From Rhizobium sp. CIAT894 (GTDB lineage: Bacteria > Pseudomonadota > Alphaproteobacteria > Rhizobiales > Rhizobiaceae), in assembly GCF_000172795.2 (NCBI RefSeq), contig NZ_CP020947.1, forward strand, positions 375,001 to 439,000: 64,000 nucleotides of DNA, given 5' to 3'. The notes below the pieces were generated by a model. The model was given only the letters and a program-made list of their open reading frames with translations. It had not been told where the DNA came from and did no database searches. The position numbers and the translations under genes are program-made. Each line of letters begins with the position of its first letter. Position 1 is the first letter of the stretch. Below are positions 1 through 8,636 of this stretch, piece after piece.

Positions 1-365
1 GGTGCCGCCAGCACCGGTCTTTCCGTCGCCAGGAGCACGGTCGAGGCGAGATCGTCGGCGAGCCCGTTCGCCATCTTCGCCATCAGGTCGGCCGTGGCCG
101 GGGCGATGATCACGAGGTCGCAGTCGCGCGCCAGCCTGATATGGCCGACATCCTGTTCGTCCTGGCGTGAAAACAGATCGACGAACACATGGTCCGCCGC
201 CAAAGCGCCGACGGCAAGCGGCGTGACGAATTCCTGCGCACCCTTGGTCATGATGGGGCGGACACTGGCGCCGCGCTCGCGTAGCCGGCGGATCAGATCC
301 AGGCTCTTATAGGCGGCAATGCCGCCCGAAATGATGAGGAGAATGCGTTTTCCGCTGAGAGCCAT
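1..365 (-). CDS. coaBC: CoaBC (Dfp), N-terminal part, truncated by window edge
   Basis: This is the 5' end of phosphopantothenoylcysteine decarboxylase/phosphopantothenate-cysteine ligase, which makes 4'-phosphopantetheine in coenzyme A synthesis. About 121 residues are visible, beginning MALSGKRILLIISGG. They form the FMN-binding flavoprotein (decarboxylase) domain, with the glycine-rich SGGIAAYKSLDLIRRL start and the later APATADLMAKMANGLADD stretch typical of the family. The start codon is the complement of the CAT at 363-365. The ligase half lies outside the window. The gene points away from the accessory genes that follow. The family assignment is secure from the visible motifs. Confidence 0.93.
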   Translation of the reverse strand, partial: MALSGKRILLIISGGIAAYKSLDLIRRLRERGASVRPIMTKGAQEFVTPLAVGALAADHVFVDLFSRQDEQDVGHIRLARDCDLVIIAPATADLMAKMANGLADDLASTVLLATERPVLAA

Positions 366-480
366 GGCTTTCTACCCGTCGCCTTTTCTGACTAGCCCGA
401 CCCTAAGCCTTTGGCGGAGAACATGCAATCGCGGGGAAAAGGCATCGGATCTGCTCAAGAGCGGTGAATAGTTGCGCAGT

Positions 481-643
481 GAAGACCCCTCCCCAACCCC
501 TCCCCACAAGGGGGAGGGGCTTAGATGCCGCGCCGCCTATATCCCTTTCATCGTCTCATCCGCAGAAAGCCCGATGTCTGTCGTAGTTGGTGCAACGTGT
601 TAGCCCCACCCCTTGTGGGGAGGGGTTGGGTAGGGGTCTTTTC
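481..643. repeat. Long inverted repeat, RIME-like intergenic element
   Basis: Two arms of about 43 bases (481-523 and 600-643) are near reverse complements of each other. Both are built from runs such as CCCCTCCCC and CTTGTGGGGAGGGG. They enclose about 75 bp of unremarkable sequence. The 366-480 stretch before it shows nothing recognisable. Palindromic mosaic elements of this kind are common between rhizobial genes. I infer a RIME-type repeat. It lies between the divergent coaBC start and the SDR stop, so it could also form a large hairpin in the SDR transcript tail. Confidence 0.7.
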
Positions 644-670
644 CCGTCGATGGCGGCAGCCCTCGACGTC

Positions 671-1435
671 TCAGCTGCGGGTGATCGAAATGCCGCCGTC
701 GACCAGTGACGCCGTGCCGGTGACGAAGCTTGCATCGTCGGAGGCGAGGTAGAGAACCGAACGGGCGATTTCATCCGGTGTCGCGACGCGCTTCAGCGCA
801 TGCATGGCGGTGACGGCGGCCTGTTTCTCCGTCGTATCGTTCACGTCGCGGTACATGTCGGTATCGACGGCGCCCGGCAGGATGGCATTGACGCGCACGC
901 CTCGCGGGCCGAATTCGGCGGCGAGCGCCTGCGTCAGGCCGATCAGGCCGGATTTGCTGGCGGCATAGGCGGCAACGCCGGGAAAGGCGAAGCTGTAGCC
1001 GACGAAGGTCGAGGTGAAGATCACCGAACCGCCGCCATTGTCTGCCATCGCGCCGATCTGATGTTTGGCAGCGAGAAAGGAGGCCGTCAGATTGACATCA
1101 AGCGCCTCGCGGAAACCTGCTTCCGAAACACCGGTGCTCGGACCGGCTTCGCCGATGATGCCGGCATTGTTGAAGGCGATGTCGAGCTTGCCGTAATGGG
1201 TCACGGCGGCCGCGACCAGCGCCTTGTGATAGTCTTCCGATCGGACGTTGCCGGCAACGGCGACCGCATCGCCGCCTTCGGCCTTGATCTCCGCAACGAG
1301 GCTGTCGAGTTCGCGCTCGCGGCGGGCGCCGACGACGACCTTGGCGCCTTCGGCGGCAAAGAGCTTTGCCGTGACGCGGCCGATGCCGGAGCTTGCGCCG
1401 GTGACGATTGCGACCTTGTTGTTCAAGCGGTTCAT
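671..1435 (-). CDS. SDR-family NAD(P)-dependent oxidoreductase
   Basis: This is a classical short-chain dehydrogenase/reductase of 254 residues, the usual length for the family. Visible signatures are the cofactor-binding TGASSGIG at residues 12-19, NNAG at 89-92, the catalytic Ser near 142, Tyr157 and Lys161 (YAASK), and a C-terminal LVDGGISI. The substrate cannot be read from the sequence. The gene is transcribed away from a LysR regulator that starts 128 bp upstream, with a palindrome between them, so it is probably that regulator's target. The basic residues after the TGxxxGxG motif (GARRERE) suggest NADPH preference, which is an inference. Confidence 0.9.
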   Translation of the reverse strand: MNRLNNKVAIVTGASSGIGRVTAKLFAAEGAKVVVGARRERELDSLVAEIKAEGGDAVAVAGNVRSEDYHKALVAAAVTHYGKLDIAFNNAGIIGEAGPSTGVSEAGFREALDVNLTASFLAAKHQIGAMADNGGGSVIFTSTFVGYSFAFPGVAAYAASKSGLIGLTQALAAEFGPRGVRVNAILPGAVDTDMYRDVNDTTEKQAAVTAMHALKRVATPDEIARSVLYLASDDASFVTGTASLVDGGISITRS

Positions 1436-1487
1436 GGTTCCATCTTCCTATGTTGAAGCGAGGCGGCCCCTTGCCGTCCCTTTCGTT

Positions 1488-1512
1488 GAATGGAAGATGG
1501 CATCTTCCATTC
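1488..1512. promoter_or_regulatory. Perfect 12-bp palindrome, candidate LysR operator
   Basis: GAATGGAAGATG (1488-1499) and its exact reverse complement CATCTTCCATTC (1501-1512) flank a single G. A further half-site copy (CCATCTTCC) lies at 1440-1448, next to the SDR start codon. The palindrome sits in the 127-bp gap between the divergent SDR and LysR genes. LysR-type proteins usually bind such dyads near their own promoter and the divergent target. Binding is inferred from position and symmetry only. Confidence 0.5.
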
Positions 1513-1562
1513 GTTCGGATTAGTCTCCAGATGATGAAACTCGAATTCGGAAAAACCGAACG

Positions 1563-2468
1563 ATGATCAAGGTCGAAGGCATTGCCGCTTTCGTTGCCGT
1601 CGTGGAGGCAGGCTCGATCAGCGAGGCGGCCCGCCGGTTGCGGCTGTCCAAATCCGTCGTCAGCGAAAGGCTGGCGGAACTGGAGAAGTCGTTGGGCGGC
1701 ATCCTGCTGCACCGAACGACGCGCAAGCTCACTCTGACGGAGGACGGTGCGGCTTTCCTGGAACGGGCGACGCGCATCGTACACGAGATCGACGAGGCCG
1801 CGGCCGATATGGCGGAGCGGCGCGGAACGCTCTCCGGGCCGATCCGCATCGCCGCCCCGGTCACCTTCGGCCGCATGCATCTCGGACCGGCGCTTTATCC
1901 CTTTCTTGCCGAGCATCCCGATATCGAACTGACGCTCGATATCGACGACCGGCGGGTCGACGCCGCCTCGGACGGCTACGACGCCGTCATCCGCAACGGC
2001 CCGATCGCCGATAGCAGGCTGGTCGCCTGGAAGCTCACCCGCAGCCGCCGTCTTCTCTGCGCCTCGCCGGATTATCTCGCCCGTGAGGGCACGCCGTCGT
2101 CGCTGACCGACCTGAACGGCCATCGCGGGATTTTCTACACCAATCGCGGCGTTGCCGACTGGCGCTTCCAGACGCCGGAGGGCGCGATCCTCGTTCGTGC
2201 GAAACTGGCGCTCGGCATGAACAATGGCGACATGCTCCGCGACGCGGCGATTGCCGGTCTCGGCATCGCACTGCTGCCCGCCTTCATTGCCGGCCCGGCC
2301 ATCCGCGAGGGCCTACTTGCCGAAATCGATGTCGGTCACCGGCCGGAAGCCGAATTCATCTACATGGCCCATCCCGAGGGACGAAATCCCTCAGCCAAGC
2401 TGCGCGCCATCGCCGATCACCTGAAGAAAAGTTTCGGCGATCCGCCCTATTGGGATCCGGCGGGCTGA
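1563..2468 (+). CDS. LysR-type transcriptional regulator
   Basis: This 301-residue protein has an N-terminal winged helix-turn-helix (about residues 1-60, including EAGSISEAARRLRLSKSVVS) and a periplasmic-binding-like effector domain from about 90 onward. This is the standard length and layout for LysR regulators. It belongs to the large CrgA/AaeR-like branch, judged by features such as the TTRKLTLTEDG stretch. It is divergent from the SDR gene and starts the plus-strand run with the MFS gene, whose start codon lies 3 bp after its stop. The effector is unknown. Likely targets are the SDR and possibly the MFS-VOC genes. Confidence 0.92.
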   Translation: MIKVEGIAAFVAVVEAGSISEAARRLRLSKSVVSERLAELEKSLGGILLHRTTRKLTLTEDGAAFLERATRIVHEIDEAAADMAERRGTLSGPIRIAAPVTFGRMHLGPALYPFLAEHPDIELTLDIDDRRVDAASDGYDAVIRNGPIADSRLVAWKLTRSRRLLCASPDYLAREGTPSSLTDLNGHRGIFYTNRGVADWRFQTPEGAILVRAKLALGMNNGDMLRDAAIAGLGIALLPAFIAGPAIREGLLAEIDVGHRPEAEFIYMAHPEGRNPSAKLRAIADHLKKSFGDPPYWDPAG

Positions 2469-2471
2469 CCG

Positions 2472-4129
<1,658 letters not shown>

Positions 4130-4159
4130 CGCTCGATAGGCCGATACCTGCCTCCGGTT

Positions 4160-5821
4160 TCAATCCAGCCGGATATAGGGCACGTCCTTCTTCGCCACCT
4201 CATCCAGCGCCTCCTCGTAGCCGGCATCGGCGTAGCGCATGACGCCGAGCGCCGTGTCGTTGGTCAGCGCGTGGTCGAGCCGTTCGTCGGCGGCATCGGT
4301 GCCGTCGGCGATGACGGTGACGCCGCAGCTGGTCATGTAGCCGGCATATCCGCCGCCGCCGGAATGGACGACGACGAGATCGGCCATCGACGAGCAGAGC
4401 ATCATCGCATCGATCAGCGGCCAGTCGGCGATCGCGTCGGAGCCGTCCTTCATCCGCTCGGTCATGATATTGGGATGCGCCATGGCGCCTGCATCGAGAT
4501 GGTCGCGGGAGAAGGCGACGGGCCCTTTGAGTTCGCCGCTCGCAACCAGCGCGTTGACGCGCCGGGCGAGTGCCGTGCGTTCGCCGTGGCCGAGCCAGGC
4601 GATGCGGGCCGGCAGCCCTTCGAAGGGGACATGCTCGCGCGCCAGCCGGATCCAGTTGGTGATGATCTTGTTGTCGGGAAACATCTCGAGCAGCAGATCG
4701 TCGATGCGGGCAATATCGCTCTCCTCGCCTGACAGAGCCATCCATCGGAACGGGCCGATCGCCCGGGCAAACAGCGGCCTGAGATAGGCTTCGGTAAAGA
4801 TCGGAATATCGAAGGCGTTGGCGACACCGCCTTCTTTCGCCTGGGTGCGGATGAGGTTGCCGTTGTCGAAGACTTCGGACCCGCGTTTCTGGAATTCCAG
4901 CATCGCGCTGACATGTTCGACGATCGAGGCGCGGCTCGCCGCCATCAATTGCCCCTGGCCGTCGTCGCGCAGCCCCTTGACCTGGTCGAGGCTCATGCCT
5001 TTCGGCACATAGCCGTAGACGAGGTCGTGCGCCGAGGTCTGGTCGGTGACGATATCGGGCACGATGCCGCGCCGGGCGATTTCGGGATAGACCTCGGCCG
5101 CATTGCCGACGAGCCCGACGGACAGCGCCCGTTTCTCCTTCACCGCCGCGTCAATCATCTGAAGGGCGGTATCGAGATCGGGCGCGATCTCCTGGAGATA
5201 GCCGATCTGTTGGCGCTTGCGGGCGCGCTCCGGGTCGATGTCGATACAGAGGATCGCAGCCCCCGCCATGCGGCCGGCGAGCGGCTGCGCCCCACCCATG
5301 CCGCCGAGGCCCGCCGTCAGCACGAAGCGGCCGGCGAGATCGCCGCCGAAGCGCCGCTCGGCAATGCGCATGAAGATCTCGTAGGTTCCCTGGATGACGC
5401 CCTGGCTGCCGATATACTGCCAGGCGCCGGCCGTCAGTCCGCCCCAGCAGATCAATCCCTTGCGCTGCAGTTCGTAGAACACCTCCGCTTTCGCCCATTG
5501 CCCGACGATATTGCAGTTCGCCATGATGACGAGCGGCGCCCTGGCGTGCGTCTTCACCAGCCCGATCGGCTTGCCGGACTGGATCAGCAGCGTCTGGTCC
5601 TCCTCCATCTCGGCCAGCGCCTTGACGATGCCCCGGTGCGCTGCCCAGTTGCGGGCGGCCTTGCCGAGCGCGGCATAGACGATCAGATTGTCGGGATCCT
5701 CACCAACGGAAAGCACGTTTTCGAGCAGGCGCAAGAGCGCTTCCTGCCGCCAGCCCTTGGCGCGCAAGTCCGGCCCGCCGGGAATCGGAAATTTCGGATG
5801 ACGCGGATTGGCCTTCGGCAT
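4160..5821 (-). CDS. Urocanase-family hydratase, probably thiourocanate hydratase
   Basis: This 553-residue urocanate-hydratase-family protein keeps the NAD-binding GLGGMGGAQ (171-179), QSGKPIG, TAGAW and DGSDAIADWPL blocks. Several active-site blocks differ from true HutU. The PARIC position, a conserved Cys near residue 410 in HutU, is ARIA here (Ala408). The usual HHGGGVGMGFSQHAG is HSGGGGYAGYMTSCG, the YGG block is YAA, and SVASPNRETE is AMAHPNIMTE. With neighbouring MIO-less lyase, DUF917 and hydantoin-degrading genes and no hutG or hutI, I infer hydration of thiourocanate in ergothioneine breakdown. The start at 5821 has a GAGGAA ribosome site and gives family length; the longer frame runs into repeat sequence. 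Plain HutU activity is the alternative. Confidence 0.75.
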   Translation of the reverse strand: MPKANPRHPKFPIPGGPDLRAKGWRQEALLRLLENVLSVGEDPDNLIVYAALGKAARNWAAHRGIVKALAEMEEDQTLLIQSGKPIGLVKTHARAPLVIMANCNIVGQWAKAEVFYELQRKGLICWGGLTAGAWQYIGSQGVIQGTYEIFMRIAERRFGGDLAGRFVLTAGLGGMGGAQPLAGRMAGAAILCIDIDPERARKRQQIGYLQEIAPDLDTALQMIDAAVKEKRALSVGLVGNAAEVYPEIARRGIVPDIVTDQTSAHDLVYGYVPKGMSLDQVKGLRDDGQGQLMAASRASIVEHVSAMLEFQKRGSEVFDNGNLIRTQAKEGGVANAFDIPIFTEAYLRPLFARAIGPFRWMALSGEESDIARIDDLLLEMFPDNKIITNWIRLAREHVPFEGLPARIAWLGHGERTALARRVNALVASGELKGPVAFSRDHLDAGAMAHPNIMTERMKDGSDAIADWPLIDAMMLCSSMADLVVVHSGGGGYAGYMTSCGVTVIADGTDAADERLDHALTNDTALGVMRYADAGYEEALDEVAKKDVPYIRLD

Positions 5822-5848
5822 GGTGGGTTCCTCGCTTGGTCTCTGTTT

Positions 5849-5931
5849 TTCCCTTCTCCCCTGTGGGGGTCCGAAGGACGGGTCGAGACCTGTGGCTCGA
5901 CCCCGGTAGGTGGCCCGAAGGGTCGGATGAG
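5849..5931. repeat. RIME-like repeat, left remnant at the IS110 insertion
   Basis: The sequence contains a small hairpin (GGGTCGAG/CTCGACCC) and ends with 24 bases (5908-5931) identical to part of the intact element at 28504-28710. The match stops exactly where the IS110-type element begins and resumes on the other side at 7080/7081. It is therefore the left half of an interrupted repeat. Confidence 0.7.
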
Positions 5932-5946
5932 CGACTATCTGGGTTG

Positions 5947-6918
5947 TCAAGTTGCATGTTCGAATTCTCTTCGCGCATCTCGTGCTTTTGCATTGAGAAT
6001 GACCAGGAGTTTTCGGGCGAGAGCAATACGGACGACCATCTTCGGCTTGCCTGCGCTCTGCAACCTTTGCCTGAAGGCAGCCAGATGCGGATCGTGTCTG
6101 GCCGCGACGGCGGCGACCAGGAACAGGATGCCGCGCGGTCCGGAGCGTCCGCCGCGCACCGGCCGGGGACCGCTGCGTTTGCCGCTGTCGTTGGCAATCG
6201 GCGCCAGGCCGGCCAGCTTGACGATCGCCTTGTTGGAGATCCGGCCGATTTCGGGCAATTCGCCCATCAGCCGGGCAACGGTGCGGTCGGCCACACCCTT
6301 GACCGAGCGAAAGGCCCGATTGAGGCAGGCCCAGAGCGGATCGTCATCGATCATTGAGGCAATCTCGCCTTCCAGCCTGCTGCCCTGGCGCATCAAAAGC
6401 GCAATCACCTCGTCGAGGCTTTCCACGATCGCCCCATCGCCGGCCGCACTGCGGCGCTGCTTTTGAACGATCAGGTCTCGCGTGACTTGGGACAGCCGCG
6501 TCATCAGCGCCGACAGGCGCAACTGCGCGGCTTTCGGCGGCGACAGGGCAGACAGCCGCTTGGTCTCGGCGTAATGGGCGATCATCGCCGCGTCGATGCG
6601 GTCGGTCTTTTCCAGAAAGCCCATGGCCTCGGCAAAGCGGCGCACATGGCGCGGATTGGCAAGCGCGCAGGCGATCCCAAACTCCCACAACAGCAGGAAG
6701 GCCTGCCGCTCGTAACCGCCCGACGCCTCCATGACGACGAGTTCGACATTCTCGGCCCGGCAGAGCCCAGCAAGCGCGCCGATGCCGGCCGCATCGTTGC
6801 CGAAACGCTTAAACGTCCCGGATGGGCGGATATGCGCATCCAGCCAGTCTTTCGAAACATCCACTCCACATATAACTCTGTTCACGGTAACCTGCCTTGT
6901 GCGTGCGGTTGAAGCCAA
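5947..6918 (-). CDS. IS110-family transposase (DEDD recombinase)
   Basis: This 323-residue protein has the two domains of the family. The N-terminal RuvC-like DEDD domain shows Asp in GVDVSKDWLD, Glu in VMEASGGYE, and the Asp pair in KTDRIDA. The C-terminal Tnp20 domain contains VKGVADRTVARLMGELPEIG and the catalytic serine region after LAPIANDSG. No frameshift or stop is seen, so it could be active. IS110 enzymes recombine DNA guided by an RNA from the noncoding end of the element. Here that end would be the 162 bp upstream of the start. Confidence 0.93.
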   Translation of the reverse strand: MASTARTRQVTVNRVICGVDVSKDWLDAHIRPSGTFKRFGNDAAGIGALAGLCRAENVELVVMEASGGYERQAFLLLWEFGIACALANPRHVRRFAEAMGFLEKTDRIDAAMIAHYAETKRLSALSPPKAAQLRLSALMTRLSQVTRDLIVQKQRRSAAGDGAIVESLDEVIALLMRQGSRLEGEIASMIDDDPLWACLNRAFRSVKGVADRTVARLMGELPEIGRISNKAIVKLAGLAPIANDSGKRSGPRPVRGGRSGPRGILFLVAAVAARHDPHLAAFRQRLQSAGKPKMVVRIALARKLLVILNAKARDARREFEHAT

Positions 6919-7080
6919 GCGACTATTCGGTCGTACGTGACGATGACGAAGATCCCAGGCTCATCCACGGTTGTAACCGGAGGGGGTGCGGGCGACTTCG
7001 TCACGCCTCTGGCCGGGTGGCCACCCGGCCAGAGGCTCAATCGCTTCCATCGCACGAAATTACTAACGTGCAGATACAAG
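6919..7080 (-). ncRNA. Candidate IS110 bridge (seeker) RNA region
   Basis: This is the noncoding end of the insertion sequence, upstream of the transposase start. In IS110-subgroup elements this segment encodes the bridge RNA, whose loops pair with target and donor DNA. It is 162 bp, a suitable size, and contains a perfect 30-bp palindrome at 7006-7035. Pairing of specific loops to the target was not worked out here, so the RNA call rests on family knowledge and position. Confidence 0.5.
7006..7035. repeat. Perfect 30-bp palindrome inside the IS110 noncoding end
   Basis: CCTCTGGCCGGGTGG is followed directly by its exact reverse complement. It lies about 90 bp upstream of the transposase start and 45 bp inside the element's right boundary. 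It would form a 15-bp stem in RNA or a cruciform in DNA. Confidence 0.8.
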
Positions 7081-7199
7081 GGGGCCACAGAGCACAACAT
7101 TCATTGCCCTTCGCTTGCGCTCAGGGCATTCGCGGCTTTGCCCCTCACCCCATCTGTCCTTCGGACATCTTCTCCCTGCCGGGGAGAAGGGGGAAAGCG
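7081..7199. repeat. RIME-like repeat, right remnant at the IS110 insertion
   Basis: The sequence begins GGGGCCACAGAGCAC, which matches the intact repeat at 28504-28710 immediately past its GGATGAG block. It continues through palindromic bits such as TGTCCTTCGGACA and a CTTCTCCC...GGGGAGAAG hairpin. It is the right half of the repeat interrupted by the IS110 element and ends just after the TfoX gene stop. Confidence 0.6.
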
Positions 7200-7205
7200 C
7201 AGTCA

Positions 7206-7535
7206 TTACTTCCCCGGCAGCGATTCCACATAGGCGAGCGCCGCATCGAGCAGACGCCGTCTCAGCGCATCGTCGCCGTAGGCCTCGGCATTGGCGCGCA
7301 CCCAGCCGTGCATGACCCGCTCACCCATCGACATCTGGATCACGCCCGGCAGCGCCAGCGCCCAGCCGTCATTGCCTTTGCCGAGACGGACCAGCATGCC
7401 GTCACTGCGCGCGCCGCAGAGAAGGTTGCCGTTCAGCAGGAAGGCCCAGCCGCCGAACATGGATTTTTCGGCAAGGCCAGGCCGATCGCCGAGTACCTCG
7501 CGCAGCAGCTCTTCCAGTCCCCGATCGCGCGCCAT
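7206..7535 (-). CDS. TfoX/Sxy N-terminal domain protein
   Basis: This 109-residue protein matches the TfoX N-terminal domain alone, with the typical block KSMFGGWAFLLNGNLLCG. It lacks the C-terminal domain of the gammaproteobacterial competence regulator. Stand-alone domains like this are widespread and their role is unknown. Its start lies 3 bp after the DUF917 stop, so it is the last gene of the tightly packed catabolic operon before the IS110 insertion. A function in ergothioneine breakdown is only suggested by position. Confidence 0.82.
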   Translation of the reverse strand: MARDRGLEELLREVLGDRPGLAEKSMFGGWAFLLNGNLLCGARSDGMLVRLGKGNDGWALALPGVIQMSMGERVMHGWVRANAEAYGDDALRRRLLDAALAYVESLPGK

Positions 7536-7538
7536 GGC

Positions 7539-8636
7539 TCAGGCCCTCGCCGCTAGCGCATAGCGGGCAATCTCGATCCCCATCGCCTTCTCGACGACGG
7601 GATAGACTGAGGGATCGAGCACGCTTGCCGACAGCGGAATGATATCCTTCGGCACATGCAGGATGAAGACAGGCATGCCCTCGCGCAGCTGACCGACGCT
7701 GAGCGGTTCGCCCTCCGGCGACAGCGTGGTGATCACCGCGGGGAAGGTGGCAAGCCGCCCGCCATCGGCATTATCGACCGCCATATATTCGTTCATCACA
7801 TGCAGCGTCACCGATTTTGCGCCGGAACCGACGATGACCGTGCCGATGTCGAAAGCTTCCCTGGTGTAGACGACGTCCTTTCGAGAAATGACGCCCTCGG
7901 CGAGGATATGTCCGCCCGTCGTCTTGCAGATCGCGTCGATAATGGCGGCTCCGCCGCGTTTCTCCGCCGCGATGATCGCCTCTCCGAGCGCAAGCGCCAT
8001 CGAGATGCCGCCGAGTGCGGCGTGACTGCGGACATAGGAAGCGCGCAGCGGGTTGCGGCAGCTGGCGATGAAGCCGCCGGATTGATCGGCGGCGGCGCGC
8101 AGTACCGGCGAGATCTTCGCCGTCGCCCCCTTCACCACCAGCTCGATATAGCGGTTTTCGGCCCGATTGCCGCCGACCGCAGTCTGGATCATCGGCTCGG
8201 GCGAGCCGGCCATGCCGATCGAGCCCATGTCGCCGGTCGGATGGGCGCGGATATCGCCGACCGCGTCGACCACCTTGGTGCCGAGGATCGCCGAGGGCAG
8301 CCAGCCGTTCAGCGTCGAGGATTTGCCGTTCTGGCCGATGATCAGCCCGGAAAGCTTTTCGCCGAGCGCCTCCTGCAAGAGCTGCACCGCCTTCACGTAA
8401 TCGATGCCCTGCATTTCCCAGGGCGTGGTGGAGGCGGGCGCGCCGATCGCGGCTGCGGTCGCGATCCAGTCGTCGTCCCTCAGTTCCTCGATCGAGACCA
8501 GCTCCGGTTTCCCGACATTGACGGCCGCAAGCCCGAGCATGCGCCCATGATCGGCCCAGCCACCGCCGCCGGCGGCATAGACGGAGCCGCCCTTGACGGC
8601 GGCTTCGACGTCTTTCTCAACCAGTATGCGTCCCAT
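7539..8636 (-). CDS. DUF917 (S-Me-THD family) protein, probable thiohydantoin desulfurase
   Basis: This 365-residue protein belongs to the DUF917 family, recognised by AGGGGWADHGRMLG, GDIRAHPTGDMGSIGMAGSPE and the C-terminal region. The family is now linked to desulfurization of thiohydantoins. In ergothioneine catabolism that step converts 3-(5-oxo-2-thioxoimidazolidin-4-yl)propanoate to the hydantoin, releasing sulfide. The start overlaps the end of the carbamoylase gene by 20 bp, so the two are probably translationally coupled. The neighbours are the enzymes expected before and after this step. The family call is firm; the exact substrate is inferred. Confidence 0.8.
   Translation of the reverse strand: MGRILVEKDVEAAVKGGSVYAAGGGGWADHGRMLGLAAVNVGKPELVSIEELRDDDWIATAAAIGAPASTTPWEMQGIDYVKAVQLLQEALGEKLSGLIIGQNGKSSTLNGWLPSAILGTKVVDAVGDIRAHPTGDMGSIGMAGSPEPMIQTAVGGNRAENRYIELVVKGATAKISPVLRAAADQSGGFIASCRNPLRASYVRSHAALGGISMALALGEAIIAAEKRGGAAIIDAICKTTGGHILAEGVISRKDVVYTREAFDIGTVIVGSGAKSVTLHVMNEYMAVDNADGGRLATFPAVITTLSPEGEPLSVGQLREGMPVFILHVPKDIIPLSASVLDPSVYPVVEKAMGIEIARYALAARA

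Larger units (their letters stand above)
5932..7080 (-). mobile_element. IS110-family insertion sequence, about 1.15 kb
   Basis: Ends were set by comparison with the intact repeat at 28504-28710. Sequence matching it stops at about 5931 and resumes at 7080/7081 (GGGGGCCACA), so removing about 1149 bp restores one continuous repeat. One G is shared, so the ends are uncertain by one base. There are no obvious terminal inverted repeats and no target duplication longer than a base or two, as expected for IS110 elements. The element holds one transposase gene (5947-6918) and a noncoding segment upstream of it (6919-7080). It lies between the putative thiourocanate hydratase and the rest of its pathway genes. 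Confidence 0.85.

Noticed and set aside
4160..5950. Longer start (5950) for the urocanase-like gene
   Set aside because: The extra 43 residues are encoded by RIME-like repeat sequence and IS-adjacent DNA and do not match the family; 5821 has a good ribosome site.
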